Counted from the stretch's first letter, positions 36,001 to 48,606 are shown. The stretch is DNA of 64,000 bases from Bigelowiella natans CCMP2755 (GCA_000320545.1 ADNK01001514.1:1-64000), one strand, 5' to 3'. Made by a program: numbers and translations. The notes: generated by a model not told the origin, from the sequence alone.

Positions 36001-38111
36001 GAAAAAACCTTACTGACCCCCCCCGCTGCGAATTCTGCGCAGGTGGCCGTGTGCTTTGCCAGACAGATGGCTATAGCAGTAAGTAGCTTCTCATCTTCGA
36101 TCTCTAATTTCGTTCTACTTTGGTTACCGAGTTTCTTTAAATTACCGTCTATCCTGGTGTCTCCTACAGTCCTCCTGCCCCGTGCAAAAGCCTCATCAAC
36201 AACATTAGAGGCAGCGTCGCAAAATGCGTACGTGCATGCGTCGTGACCAGATAAAAATCGCTGATTCCATCGATGTGTGTCCACACTGGCGGTTGTGTTG
36301 CCTACAATATCAGCAACCACCTCGTTGTTTGGATCTCCACGTAACGACGACGATGACAATGATGACGATGACGACGATGTACGTGAAGACGATGAAGTTG
36401 TTGAATTTCGAGTGGTGTCCTCCCAGTTCCGAGTTTTGCTACCACAATGTTTCACGCATATATTGCAGATAGACTCGATAATACTGAAGAAGCCAGATTC
36501 GACTGTATCCTGCTTTCTGAGTGGATGAATGAGGAGCTCCTCCTTTCCTGATGCAAACGTAGTTCTCGTCACGCTCTCATGGTGATCTCGATTATGTTGG
36601 GCATTTCCTTTGTTGTCGTTCGCCTCTTGCGCGATGTCCCCTGGTTGATAGAGTTGATGTCGCTGCAAAAAAGCTTGTACCCAACCTCGCGGGCATCTTA
36701 TCCACACGCCTACTTGCTCTAGAGCTAAGACCTCATCACCTTGCTCAAGATAGTCGATTATATCGGCGTCAAAATCGGCTTCCCGTCGAATAGGGACCTG
36801 CAACCAGACCACCTTCCAAGTGTTCCCGTCACACACTTTCCCTCCCGGATTCAGCAGGAGTAACGACGCCATCGTCAGTCTCGTGCGGGTAGGAAGTGAA
36901 ACTTCTCCAGCTTTACACATGGCCAAATCTCCGGCAAGGCGGCCAGCGACCGTCCTTCCATGTGTGTTCAAGACTCCGATTAAATTAACTGCTTCAGAAG
37001 CTACTTTAGACGCAAACGCTTCCCGGTGTTCGAATGGAGCCTGGGCAGCTACACCAGCGCCAAACTTAAGGGCATGTAAGATCAGTGTTTCAGATGAGGT
37101 GAGCATCATCCCTGTAAATAAGGTCAGGAGGCTGCCCGCAGAGGCATCTTCATCATCTAGGGTAGGAAGATGAATTCCAACCCGACGCTGCTGCCATTCT
37201 TTGCTTTCGCTAGAACTGATCGTGTTTGATAGGCCACCAGCCCTAGCCCGACCGCCACGCTCTCTCTCAGCTTCTTCTACGGTTCGATCATGGTTTTTTT
37301 CATCGCCACCTCCGCCATTCCTACACTTCTTAGTGTTGTCGAAGGTATGATGATCGTTGCATGGAGACCTCCGGAGGAAATGACTTAGTGAGCGATAGAA
37401 GCACAGGCGGACTATAGTCTTAGTTCCAGATCCCTGGACACCAGCTGCATTGCTACAGTCGAGACGCCTTATGATATCATGCGCGTAAGTTGGTAGGCAT
37501 TCACGCGAGGGAGCCAGCAGCCCTATCCGTTCAATCCCAGGCGCACACAATCCTGAACGAGCGAAATAAACACACAGCGAGAGAGCCCCCCCCTCTGTTG
37601 TGTTACCTTGACCAGAGTTACCGCACTCATTTGTATCCACCCTCCAGTTATTCCTCTTTTCATCGGATCCTCCAGCACTCTTTTCCTTCGAGCCTGAAAA
37701 AACTCCTGTCTCGGAGGTCTCCACGACCTTCAGCGCTCCATGATGCCTCCGAGAGAGTGATAGAACATTTCGTTCTAGGAGGGGGGGTGGAGGCGATGAC
37801 GCAGAGGCTAACACGATTCCAGTGATAGCTCCCTTCCTAGCCCCGGCAGGAACCGCATCTGAGTAACGGATGGCGAGGGAGGCCTTCTTTGAACCACTTT
37901 CCCCGCCTTTCAGGGGTGCTTTTTCTGCGCCTGCTAGCGTGTTGGAGATGTATGTGTAGTCGCGCCACCGATTGTCGTGCTCACTGTTTCCGACCACGAG
38001 ACTGATCATTATACAGTAGAAATTTAGTATGATATACGTTGAAGCAATATGATTCATCGGAGAGGAACGACCCCCACATGAGAAAACACAATTACAACGT
38101 GTAATTTTCAT
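28679..38111 (-). CDS. Giant Arf-GEF: HUS, Sec7, PH and FYVE regions
   Basis: Predicted guanine-nucleotide exchange factor for Arf GTPases on Golgi/endosomal membranes, about 2,030 aa in some 24 exons. Exon 1 (38111 to about 34112) holds an SH3-like stretch (near 427-484, VLALEQVGVWIRCPRGWV), a HUS region with the box FYNYDID (near 849), and the start of Sec7 (VKYLFENGISDPRFIADFL, near 1274). Then come 34056-33974, 33845-33726, 33596-33245, 33123-33029, 32866-32767, 32693-32619, 32455-32263, 32053-31945, 31854-31770, 31690-31647, 31455-31403, 31272-31215, 31147-31052, 30679-30641, 30495-30448, 30207-30174, 29999-29884, 29656-29571, 29289-29212, 29088-29032, 28894-28855, 28809-28679. PH (near 1752-1850) shows FFLFNDLLIYA and HEWMRKMEHL. 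FYVE has CKLC, CGVC, CRKC and RVCDCC. Phases close except at 34158-34056 and between 29571 and 29289. Upstream exons before 38111 cannot be excluded. Confidence 0.85.
28979..29014. repeat. (CT)n microsatellite in Arf-GEF intron
   Basis: Pure CT run just downstream (on the minus strand) of the donor after exon 29088-29032. Confidence 0.95.
32523..32607. repeat. (CT)n and (TA)n microsatellites in Arf-GEF intron
   Basis: Both lie between exons 32693-32619 and 32455-32263. The TA run starts within about 12 bases of the donor. Confidence 0.95.
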
Positions 38112-39662
38112 TATCCTGAGCCTTCAACTTGGCATTGCTACCTAATATCTTCGATGAATCCCGTCGCCTGTCCCTTTTCTCCACTAACTGTTTCCGTTGC
38201 CCCAGGAGAATTTGCACGCACAGCAGGAAGGAAGGGGTCTCGTAGTCCTCGAGCCTTCCGACATGCATGAGTATGTATGTTCTCAGGATGTGAAAGTAAT
38301 CAGAGTACCAACAGAGTTACGGATAAATAATATGGATGTTATTCAGTACCTTTCGCTTGTATTTTCCGCTTTGTTTCTTTGAAACGACGCCTTCCGATCC
38401 CCAGGCACCATCACAGCTGGTTTCAAATTGAAATGCTGTACGCTCATTTCCGACTAAGAGAGAGGAAGCAATGTGTCACGTAAGCCGCTAAACTCAGCCG
38501 AGAAGCATCGATTTTTATAAATTTCCTCCCAGATTACATTGAAACACATCCCTAATCCAACGGTAAAGTAATCGAGTACCTTTTAGATTCAGAGCTGCGG
38601 TATGCAAGTTCTTTATGAAAGCATCATCTCGGGCTTCCTTTGATAAGATCCGAATAGTCCCATCAAGAAGACTCATTTACCTACTTATGGGAAAAAATCA
38701 TCCTGGTACGTTAAGGTTGATGATTGAGATCAAATTTGATCCCTGAGTCCTAATACAATCAACTCTTTAGATGGGCTCGAATTCCGTGTAATGATCAGTT
38801 TACCTAGCTTTCCGTCTCCGGTCGACGACTAGTGAGGTAATTTCAGAGTAATAACAACTTGATCACCAGTACGTGGAAAGGCCTAGGCGATAGTTAAACT
38901 TTCTTCAGTTCAATATTGCTCAAGCAGTCGCTTCAATTCGCTCATTATTCGATGGAGGCATCGCCACTCAATAGTACGACTGTCCCGATCTCGCACGCCA
39001 AGTAATCATACAAACGAAACAATAGCGGAAGAAACGAATGAATGGACCTTGGAAGTGTAGTTCAGAAATCCTTGCAGAATCCTACACAACAGCTTTGTTG
39101 CTCTCCCACGGAAAGGGGGTTCGAAGGAAGTGAGAGTCAGCACCTACGAACTCAGTGAATTTCTTCTATTTTTTTTTAAAGGATTTAACACATGCGGTTT
39201 CTTCAATATGTATCGTTTTCAAGATTGATTTGAAACAAAACCCTCTATCATCCCTAGCTGCAAAGAACGTTAAAACTCCTTACATGCTCGGAAATTTGTT
39301 GATCTTTGTGCACACGCAGCTTTGTAGAGAAACGGTGCAGACCCAGCTTTGATACAAACCAAGGCCCAGAAATACCAGAGATTGGCGAAAAACTTTGATG
39401 CGACATATTAAGTGTGCAAAAACAGAACGGAAACATAATATAAACATTGATACTCTAACATTTGGTGTGGCTGGAATTTGATCGATTTCTTCTTGTCTCA
39501 CTGCCAGGTATCCCTGTATTTGAAGATAATTACACGGTCCTTTCTAAAAGAATGTTGGACTAGGCGACATGATCAGAAGGTTGTCGTAGACTAGAAATCT
39601 CTTCCAATTACATTTTCCCTGAAAGAAGTCCATACGAACTTCGTAACCAATCGGGACTTACG
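38112..39662. other. Spacer between divergent Arf-GEF (-) and LHC (+) genes
   Basis: Mostly no recognisable feature. A plus-strand frame at 38197-38382 (ENLHAQQEGRGLVVLE ...) is open for 61 codons with no partner exon. The 5' exons or promoters of both flanking genes should lie here. Confidence 0.4.
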
Positions 39663-41031
39663 ATGGCTCTGCCATGGATTCTCGCTTTGCCTCTCCTCCT
39701 CCAACCTACGGTAGCTTCTGCGAACCGTCTCGCTGCGCGAAGTGCTAGGACTATTCCAACAGCAAGGGCTTCTCATGGGAGGCTGAATGATGTCAGGCGT
39801 GGCAGATGGCAGACTAGAGCAGAAATCCCAGAAGCTCCAACCACAACCACTGAAACTAAGATGTCAGAGGCAGTGCCTTTCTTGGAGAGACCTTCGAATC
39901 TGGATGCATATCCCATGGCAGGAGATTATGGATTTGATCCTATTAAGCTTGCTAAGGACAAAGAGACTTTAATTCAGTAAGTAGCGCAAACAGTTGGTTT
40001 CTGTGACCTACTGCTATGTTCTGACATTCTTTGCGACGATCAAAGGTATCGTCTGGCTGAGATCAAGCACGGGAGATTGGTAATGCCAATATCTTTTCCC
40101 CTAACATTATCGCAAAAGTGATCTCTTGCTGAAAATTCGATTGGCACTTACGGTAAGATATTTTGCAGGCGATGCTAGCGGCTGTTGCATGGCCCCTCCA
40201 AGAGCTTGAAAACCCTGTCCTTGCAAAAATGTTCAACCTACCAAACCTTGTCGAAGAAACAAGCGGAAGGTTATCATATATTCATTAATAGTGTTTGTCA
40301 TACCAAAAAAGTTGCCGCTGTGCAGGTCTCCCTCTGTGCTCAATGGAGGTCTTGAGCAGGTCTCAGCTACATACTGGACTGCCGTCCTTCTTTTGACAAT
40401 TGTCATTGAGGTTGCAATCTTAACAATTTCCGTAGAAACTTTATGAAATCTTAGAAACCTCTTTTCCAGACGATTGGAAATGATAGCTGGGGCGGAACAA
40501 TACAGCCTGGCGATTATGGTGAAATATTTTGTCAAGTCCGCTCAACCTGTAGTGTTAACCTTGCAAAAACTTCCATACGTAGGCTTCGACCCACTCAATC
40601 TTTACCCAAAGGTGTAATCTAAGAGTCTATGAGCCTTCTCATCATTCAATGATAACCTGAAATTCCATAAATCAAGCTATGATATTTCTCCAGAAAAGAT
40701 ACTTCTGTACCCAGTATTTCCGTTGGATCAAACCACTTCATTATGCCATGCGTTCTTTCCATTGATTATTTATCTTAGGATAAAGCAGGGCAAATGGCAA
40801 TGCAAGAAAAAGAGCTGAACAACGGCCGACTCGCGATGATGGCAATTCTTGGGTACCTATATCAAAAACTAACTGTGAGCATTATATTCATACAGTACAT
40901 AATAAATCAATTTCGATTTCTAATTGTCATGTCGGTGTTTAATTCCGAGCAGGTTTGTTGTCCAAGAATTCGTTCGACAGAGTGCTGTAGTAGATCAGAC
41001 CCCGCTGTTCTTCAAGCCGGTTTTCTCCTAA
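39663..41031 (+). CDS. Light-harvesting chlorophyll-binding protein
   Basis: Three-helix LHC antenna protein of the thylakoid membrane. Eight exons (39663-39976, 40046-40079, 40169-40269, 40326-40410, 40470-40518, 40583-40611, 40779-40852, 40953-41031) close in phase to 254 aa. Helix 1 carries LAEIKHGRLAMLAA and helix 3 EKELNNGRLAMMAILGF, the paired chlorophyll/ion-pair motifs. Helix 2 is TYWTAVLLLTIVIE. The flanking motifs AGDYGFDP and PGDYGFDPLNLYP are repeated as usual. The N-terminus (MALPWILALPLLLQPTVASA) looks like an ER signal peptide followed by an Arg/Ser/Thr/Ala-rich transit region, so import into a complex plastid is expected. No Phe sits at the predicted cleavage site. Subfamily (LHCR-like or other) is not decided. 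Confidence 0.93.
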
Positions 41032-41884
41032 GGAAGATATATGTTGTGTACGTTTTAAGTGTTTGCGCACACAATTTCGAAAACGCTGTTGGCTAGTTGG
41101 GCGCGCAGTACCCATTATGCCAAGTATAAATCATCATTCTAGATTGAGGAATGTCCTATATTAGAACATACTTTGTTAGCAACACTATGGTCATGAAATA
41201 TCATTGCTACGTACAGGCATTAAAGCATTAGGTTATCTAGATGCATGTTGCAGTTTTTGAGGTATCGAATGTTGAAGCAGCAGCGATATATGTTTAGATG
41301 TGTATCATCTAGATTGTAATAAAGTGTCCTAAAAATTAGACCGGTACAAAGATTTAAGTACAGGCGTGCGGTGCATTGACGTTTTGACGTGCTAGCGTGC
41401 AGCAGCAAAAACCTCACATACACAGCGCCGTGCGCATATCTAGATATATCTAAGTATGTCTAGCTAGCTAGCATGCAGCTAGCGACAGCAATAAAGGATA
41501 ATCTAGCTAGCTAGATATGCTCTAGCTGGTGGACTAGAGGACATGATCACGATACGAACGCGTTCATGGAAGTCACGCTCTAGCGTTCGGCAGACAGAAA
41601 CGACAACGTACGCACATTGGGCGCTAGCTAGGTATATAGGCGTGCGCGTAACAGTGTAACCGGATAATTTTAAAATCTACATACGCGCATTTGAAGAACG
41701 TAGGCGCACGGCGCACTACAGTCTATACAGGGCTACACAGCACATCTAGACTATGAGACATGTCGATGGCTACTAGGCTAGCGTGATAGTGCGAATACAA
41801 AGGCACGTAGCATCGTTGCATGTTAATTGACGGGCTATTTGGATGACTGACTGTTGTATGTAGCAAAATGTAACTTCAAAATTT
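41032..41884. other. Convergent intergenic, CTAG-rich
   Basis: It lies between the 3' ends of the LHC (+) and DUF3684 (-) genes. 41380-41830 is dense in CTAG, GCTAGCTAG and GTGCGC words. No coding exon was seen. Confidence 0.55.
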
Positions 41885-44800
41885 TCATGGCGAGGTAAGA
41901 TCTATGACTGCACTGTCTACACTGTTCTTCTTTCTCCGTTTGCTACTTCTAAGCGGGTAAGTAAAGCTACTGGATTCTTCGTTTTTCCGCGATGTCTTTC
42001 TTCTAGTATTTCTTGGTCTGGGAGGTATATTCTCTTCCTTTGCACCACTACCATCCGCGAAGTATCCAATGAGACTTGGCATGAAACCAGTAATTAGCTG
42101 TTCCATCAGACTCTCATGTGCTTTGTTGTGACCAAGCTCTTTGTTATGTGCTAGTTCGTGGCACATGGTTACGTACCAGGAGGCGATCGCTTCCTGACTG
42201 GACACCTTTCCGTAATGAACTTGCTTGTAATATCCCAAATTGAAGAACAAACTCTTGCTCTTGTTAAAGGCGACTGAGTCTGAAAACTTATCGAGGAAGA
42301 CATTCACAGCCTTTTTATTCACACGGCAAATCTGCCCAACAGTCTGGAGAATTTCTAAGAAGTCTGTAAGTGCTGGCATTAAATCTGAATCTTTCTCATC
42401 ATCGAGCTCTTGCCCCTCAGCAATATACAATCTTGTCCCACCATACGAGATTCTTTTCAACGGAGCTGATACGACGGGACTCTCTTCGACATACTCTGTG
42501 TATTTCTTACCACTATCGGCCCCTACATAGTCCGAACTACAATTCTTGCATCCTTTCACAACACTCTTCAACTCCTTAGTCATGGTGTGAAATGCGACAA
42601 ACTTTTTCCTCGTTCGAATTTGGGGCAATTCCTCCACCGCATCCATCTCAAAATTTTCGTCATCGAGGACTGGGGGGGTAAGATCTTCCTTTATGAATCG
42701 CTCAACTGGCCATCCTCGAGCTGCGAGTTGTTTCGCATTTTTTGCTAAGACTTGGGCCATCTGGGTGCCGACTATCTCGACGTCTGTACGAGATGATTTC
42801 TTTAAGCAGAGAACCGCGAGTTGTGTTCCCACATCGAAATAGTCCACATCTGAAACTTGGGACAGAAGATAGAGAGTTTTTGGTTGATCAGATCTCTCTT
42901 TCGCCCTCTTTGCATCGTCCAAGGTGCACATGGAAATGTCTGCAGCATCTGACTTCAGCTCTACGTTTTTGCCTTCAAAGGTCAGCTCTCGTACAATTTG
43001 TTTGGCCTCTTTTATTTTGAGCGATCCCAATATTCTCTGAGAATCTCTGACGAGGGAAGGCATATCATCGCCATTCCTCGATCGTACAAGCAAAGGGGCC
43101 CTTCTACGGATCAACGATTCAAGACTTTGAGCTCGCTCACTACGGCTTTTTACGATCTGCCGCGGCTTTGATATCATTTGCACTGCTGAGGTCAGCCACT
43201 TCGCTCCCAAGTCTTCATACATCCTTTCAAGTGAATTCGATGCACCTACAGGAGCTACCCATGGCTTTAACATGGCCTCGTATACTTTGTTATCGACCAG
43301 ATAGCAATCCGATGCGGTTACGAATTTGAGTGTTGTTTTGGCGTTGTCGACCGACTTTCTGCACCCAACGAGGAACCGATGTGCCTGAAGTCGAATACGA
43401 GTCTTCTTATTCACTTGCCTCCATCCTGATTAGATTCGCATATGTCCATTACTTCAATAAGATAGTCGACATGTTCGCAGTAAAGAATACAATTTGTGCG
43501 TGATAATGATGAGAATACTAGATATACCTTCTGCAATATTTTCGAGAAGCTGGATATAGTCTTTCATAGCGAAGCCCGGACTTCGAGTTTGCATGTTCCA
43601 AATCTCTTGATCAAGTACAGCTTCCACGAGGTCGGAGACCTTCGGATACGAGCCAGCCTTGCAAGCCTTGAGAAAGTCTGCAGCCTTTGCAGGAAGAGAA
43701 AGGGTGAACACCCAGCCTGCCAAGTGTTTCTCTGATCCGCATAGAAACACTTGAGAGGGGGCAACCCTTATCACCTTTCCGTGGGACTCAACCGGGATGA
43801 AACGGGTCTTAGCCAGTTTTCGGTAATGTACAGCCTTAAGATCACCGTCAGCATTCATTCGTTCACCGAGGAATGTCAACGCAGATGCCATATTCTCACA
43901 CAATAGTGCTCCCCGCTCGAGACTGTTCATGATATCGTCTGGGCTAGGCGTTGCTTTCAATTTTAGGCGACCAAGAATCTTCAACCGTGTAGCTGTTTGT
44001 ATAAATTCAGGATGTGGGGTATGCAGAAAAGGTTCTGCGTCTTTTAGGGCTATCTGGCCCCAACTGTAAAGTCTCCCATCACTGCCAGGAATAAACGGGT
44101 ATTCAAATCCCTCTGGGTTATAATCTTTTGAATACACCTTCTCGAAATTCTCTAAGAAGAAGTCAACAAGAGGATGTTTTCCGGAATCAGGAGTCGGTTT
44201 ATCTTGTGTTTCCAATGATGAGAAGAGGTATTTCATTTTTGGGTACTTCGAGACACCTAGTTTTTGCAAGAAGCACTCCTCTTTCTTGGTCGGTATCCAT
44301 GACAATGTGTGCACGTTATTGGAGAACTGATCAACTCCCTTCAACATCTTCGATTCTAAGCTCACAGAATTTGGGGGGAGAAGAATGTCCAGTTCAATAC
44401 AAGGTAGGAAGGCAGTCGTCTTCAATTCTTCGATGTCTTTCTTTGAGATGCGTGGAATCGATATCAAGTTCTGCAACACATCTCTAGGCCTGATGTGTTG
44501 GCTCAACATGTTCTCAACCAGCAACCTTATCTCAGGGCTTTTTTTAACCCCGAGTTTCAACAGGTATTCACTCGAAATTCTTCGTCTGTGTTTTTCCTCG
44601 TAATCGTCATCATAATCATCCTCATTGTCGTCTTCAGAATCAATCATCGATATAGTATTCGATGCATTGACTGATTCAATTTCCATGTTACGGTCCGTGT
44701 TGCCTTTCCCAATCACGGCATCACTATCATCATTGTCTAACAAAATGGAGGATGTCGTCGAACGTGAACGAAAGACCTCAAGGTCAACGCAGGGAAACTC

Positions 44801-46963
44801 CCCACTTCCATGCAGGTAGGTATCCTTTGGAAAGAGCATGTTGCTGGACCCTTTTACCGGAATACACTTTGATTTTGACAGCTTCCCAAAGATCCCGCTC
44901 TTAACCTTACTGCGCAATCGGTCTAATTCGTGCATCTTACTTGAAAGGAAAGAGTGAAGGCTCACCACTGTGTCTTTGGTTGCATCTTGGGGTATGCTAT
45001 TCCATGTTTTGGACGCCCCAGCAAACGCAGATGCCCAACTGGAAAACTTAAGGGTTTTTAGCTTCAATTTCTCCAGACGCTTTACAGAAGTTATTGATTC
45101 TAATTTGAAGCTAACAGCGCCGGGTAGCGTATCTGGAGATACTGGAACCCCCTGCATTTCAGGAGGCGCATAGAACTTTATCTTGCTCAACGGGACCGGG
45201 GAAAGGGAATCCGGGTGCTGTATCTTTATTGTCCCATCCAGTTCGTCTTTCTTCTTTTTGGATAGCTTCGGAATGTTGCCTTCAACGTACCAAGCGAGTA
45301 TTTGTGTCAGTTTTTCACTCCCTAATGGAGAATGAGAGCGTAGGTGCTGTAGGAGGTGATCAAGTTCCAGACTTGAGACAATACCCCTCCTTCTCAGAGC
45401 TCCGAAAAATCCCGAATATTCTTTCATTACCGAAGTTGGAATGACACGAAAGTTGCAGTCCTCCTTCAACAGCTCTTCAATCTTGTATTGTGGCAAGAAT
45501 GCGACATCGGAATCAATAAGCAATCCGGAAGATGAGGGAATTTGGAGTGAAAGCCCAGGTTGGAAGAAACCATCCGCAATTAGTTTGGAAACGCAGTCGG
45601 TTTTTGTCTCTTTAAAATTAAATTTTGCTAGAACTCTCAGCTCAAGCTTGTTTCTTCGTATCCACCAATCATAGAAGAGGCGAGAAGTGTAGCCAATGAT
45701 GTGTGTGAGCTGCTGATTCCATTTTGATAGGTGGGGAGACTGAAAATCGACATTTGACCTTTCTATTGTTGGGTATAAATGTGCAGAGGCATGGAAACCG
45801 CATCCTGTATTCTCATTGGTACTCAGTCCGACAAATATTTTCCCCTCATCTTTGACATCCAAATTCATGGGGAAAAGAAGTGAAACTCTTGTTTCAGAAG
45901 GCAGATTCTTTTTAAGTATTTCTCTGCACTTTTCATGAAATTTCTCAAAATTTTCTCCGTCCATACGCTCCAGCGTTGAACTGATCAGCCATTGCTCACG
46001 CTCAGGCAGTCCAGTGGCAGATACACAGCATTTTGCCACACTTACTGATTTAACTTTGAAGAAGTTGGCAAAAGGAAGAGATACCTGCCTTTTTTTAATC
46101 AAGGTCGGATTGCTCACCGACTTCTTCACTTGTAAAATTTCCTTCCCGTCAGCTTCCACCGTAATTTTCCAAAGATTCTTCGTGAAAGAAAGCGCGGTCA
46201 CCAGAAATTTCTTGAATATTTCCAATTCGATTTTATCGGCACCCTTTCTCAAAGGGCCGAAAGAGAATATTGTTTTGTTGCGATGATTTTTGGAAGTGTT
46301 TGGGTCTTTCATCCGGTGATAGACAAGCTGACTTCCTTTCCTAAGGAAGGGAAAACAAATGTTAACTAACGGGATATTACCTTAAGAGTATCTATTCTCT
46401 GCATAAGAAAATGTAACTACCATGAGAACAGCATACACGTTCCTCCAGAAGAAACCAAGGGCTCGTCGACCAGGGAAAATACTGAGTAGAACCCCACCCC
46501 GAACATGCCGACACATTGCTCATTGGGATTTCCTTCAGATATCTTCCTGTTTTTAAAGGGCGGCTCAAACACATTCTATGGAGTATATAAATTAAAGATT
46601 CTAACGTATCGTGTATGACCTTAATCGATCCCAATCCTGGTTCCGGAATATCTTCCCATCATTCGTCACCTGAATCTCCGACATCTTAATTTCGGACCCG
46701 CCGAGTTTTTGTACATCTTTGAATGAGAACGTAAAAGTCTTTGAATGCGCATCATCTGCGTTTTGAATGAGCTCTCTGAAGGTTGCATAATCTCCAGCAT
46801 ACCTTGGAAAAGGACACAATGTATTAACTAACATTTTTCGATTTTTCCCTGAAAGAAATGTGGAATAAAACCTCGCAAGCATGGTGTCGATGAGCTTTCT
46901 CTGGTTCACTGTCACATTGGAACTGACTCCTTTGCTTTTTATGTGACTTTTAAGTGAATCCAT
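41885..46963 (-). CDS. Sacsin-like GHKL ATPase, DUF3684 family, with C-terminal HELAH motif
   Basis: Large protein with an HSP90/sacsin-type ATP-binding fold, so a chaperone-like role is plausible. Five exons (46963-46872, 46802-46620, 46546-46421, 46340-43528, 43425-41885) close exactly to 1584 aa. The Bergerat motifs are clear: RELIQNADDA (near residue 40-49) and GMFGVGFYSVFS (near 120). This order and length match the DUF3684 proteins known mainly from fungi. The C-terminal region carries the zinc-metallopeptidase-like motif CHELAHNKELGH (near 1494), also in that family as I recall it. An acidic linker (DSEDDNEDDYDD) lies mid-protein and a basic tail (SSKRRKKN) near the end. The function is not established. 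The 69-nt first intron is in frame and stop-free, so an unspliced form would also be coding. Confidence 0.88.
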
Positions 46964-48606
46964 GATCTATCCTTTTATCTCACGCAAGCTCTCTCCTTTT
47001 TCTTAAGTGTGATGATTGGGATGTGACCCTTCAACGGCCACCCAAGGTAGGAAGAATCAGATTAGTAAAATCTATTATTCCGAGTTCCGCATAAATATAG
47101 ATTCCTTTTTTATGATTTTGGCGTCCATTAAGTATAATATTATAGAATACTATGCAATTTCTTCTCCATAAGTAAAGCCGTGAGTATAATAGGATCTGAA
47201 GTTTAGAATTTTGAGTATTAATATTTACGACATCACTTATTGCATGTCGTTTATATAATATAGCACTCCAAAAAATATTGCACCTTCTGATGCCGATGGG
47301 ACGTAATTTTTGTGGCGACAACCGAATTATTCCGGATTTAATTCAGTTTTGCCTTTTTACAGGGCGAGCCATACACACAAACCCCCGATACTGCTTGATA
47401 GTGACGGTTGAGCGGGAAACTACATGTATTTTCAGTAGATCTAGATCTACAGTAGATCTAGATCCATCTGCAGGCCTATAGCAACTGTCCCAAAAATTTC
47501 CAGCAGAATTTACCGAGACTTTTCAGCCGTTTGTGCCGACTTGTATCATTGTCTCCCAGAGATATGCCAGAGATGCTTCAACTGAGACGTATCAGCATTT
47601 GTGTGGTTACATTTATGGCTACTATTTGATTTCCAAGTCTATTTTAATGAAAAAAGGTCTTCTCATCCTAAAATAAAAGAAAATTGGCATTGGTCGAATA
47701 TTTTAGCGACCATAGGAACTTCTCAGCAAGAGAGTCAAAATGTAGCGCCCTCTTAAGAGGCGGCCGCGCCGCTACCAACTACGACCACGAAGCATTTTCA
47801 GTGAATCACATTGTTCAATCAATAAGCTACTGGATGTAAATGTCGGTGATTAAGTTGCATTTAAATTTTTTGTATTTTAATTTTTGACAAACGACAAGAG
47901 AATATTACCTTCAAACAAAAATGTACATTTAGACTAATCAAATGTACAAATAATGAAGATTTCTCACAGATTCTCATTTGATTTGATAACTTTTGACTAA
48001 GTTGTACTTTATTTAATGTAAAAAATGGCTGAATGTTTACATATTCTCTCAGTAAAAGTCTGAGAATATTGAAGACTATTTCATACATATAACTCTACAT
48101 AAAATTCTACAAAGATATATATCATCCCTTAATTTTTTGGTATATGCTGAATAAAAATTGATTATCTATCCTTTTAAAGCCGTTTTACCAGTCAAAAAGA
48201 CATTATGATATCTGAAAAGAATGGTCGTGCCGTGCTTAAGTCTTGTTATTAATACTCAACGTTTTCAAAAGTGAAATGTCTCCAATATTGCTCTAAATAC
48301 TAAAATATATTTGTATAAAATAATTACGACTTGCAAAAAATACAAATAATAATTATAAAATAGGTTCTATTGGAGGGAATGGGACTTTTTAAATTAGGAA
48401 TTAAGTCTGAAATTTCCACTTGGATTCCCACAACCAAGACAACAACTTACCATTTAACCCCCCCTGGTCGATTTTGAGTGTGTGAAAGGCACACACGAAG
48501 GAAAATTTGGGAAGTGGACGTAGTGTTCAATAAGTAATCTTCTCGAGTTACGCTCCTTTTTAATTTTCGACTGAAAAGCGAAGGGGGTGTGAAACGTGAA
48601 TTAAGG
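46964..48606. promoter_or_regulatory. Shared 5' region of DUF3684 (-) and CCCH (+) genes
   Basis: AT-rich spacer between divergent start codons. At 47433-47464 a 15-bp word (cagtagatctagatc) occurs twice with 2 bp between, each copy containing the palindrome agatctagatct minus its last base. No promoter element was identified with confidence, and no exon was seen. Confidence 0.4.

Noticed and set aside
34300-38100. Several plus-strand frames of 60-117 codons across 34.9-37.8 kb
   Set aside because: Antisense shadows of the long uninterrupted Arf-GEF exon.
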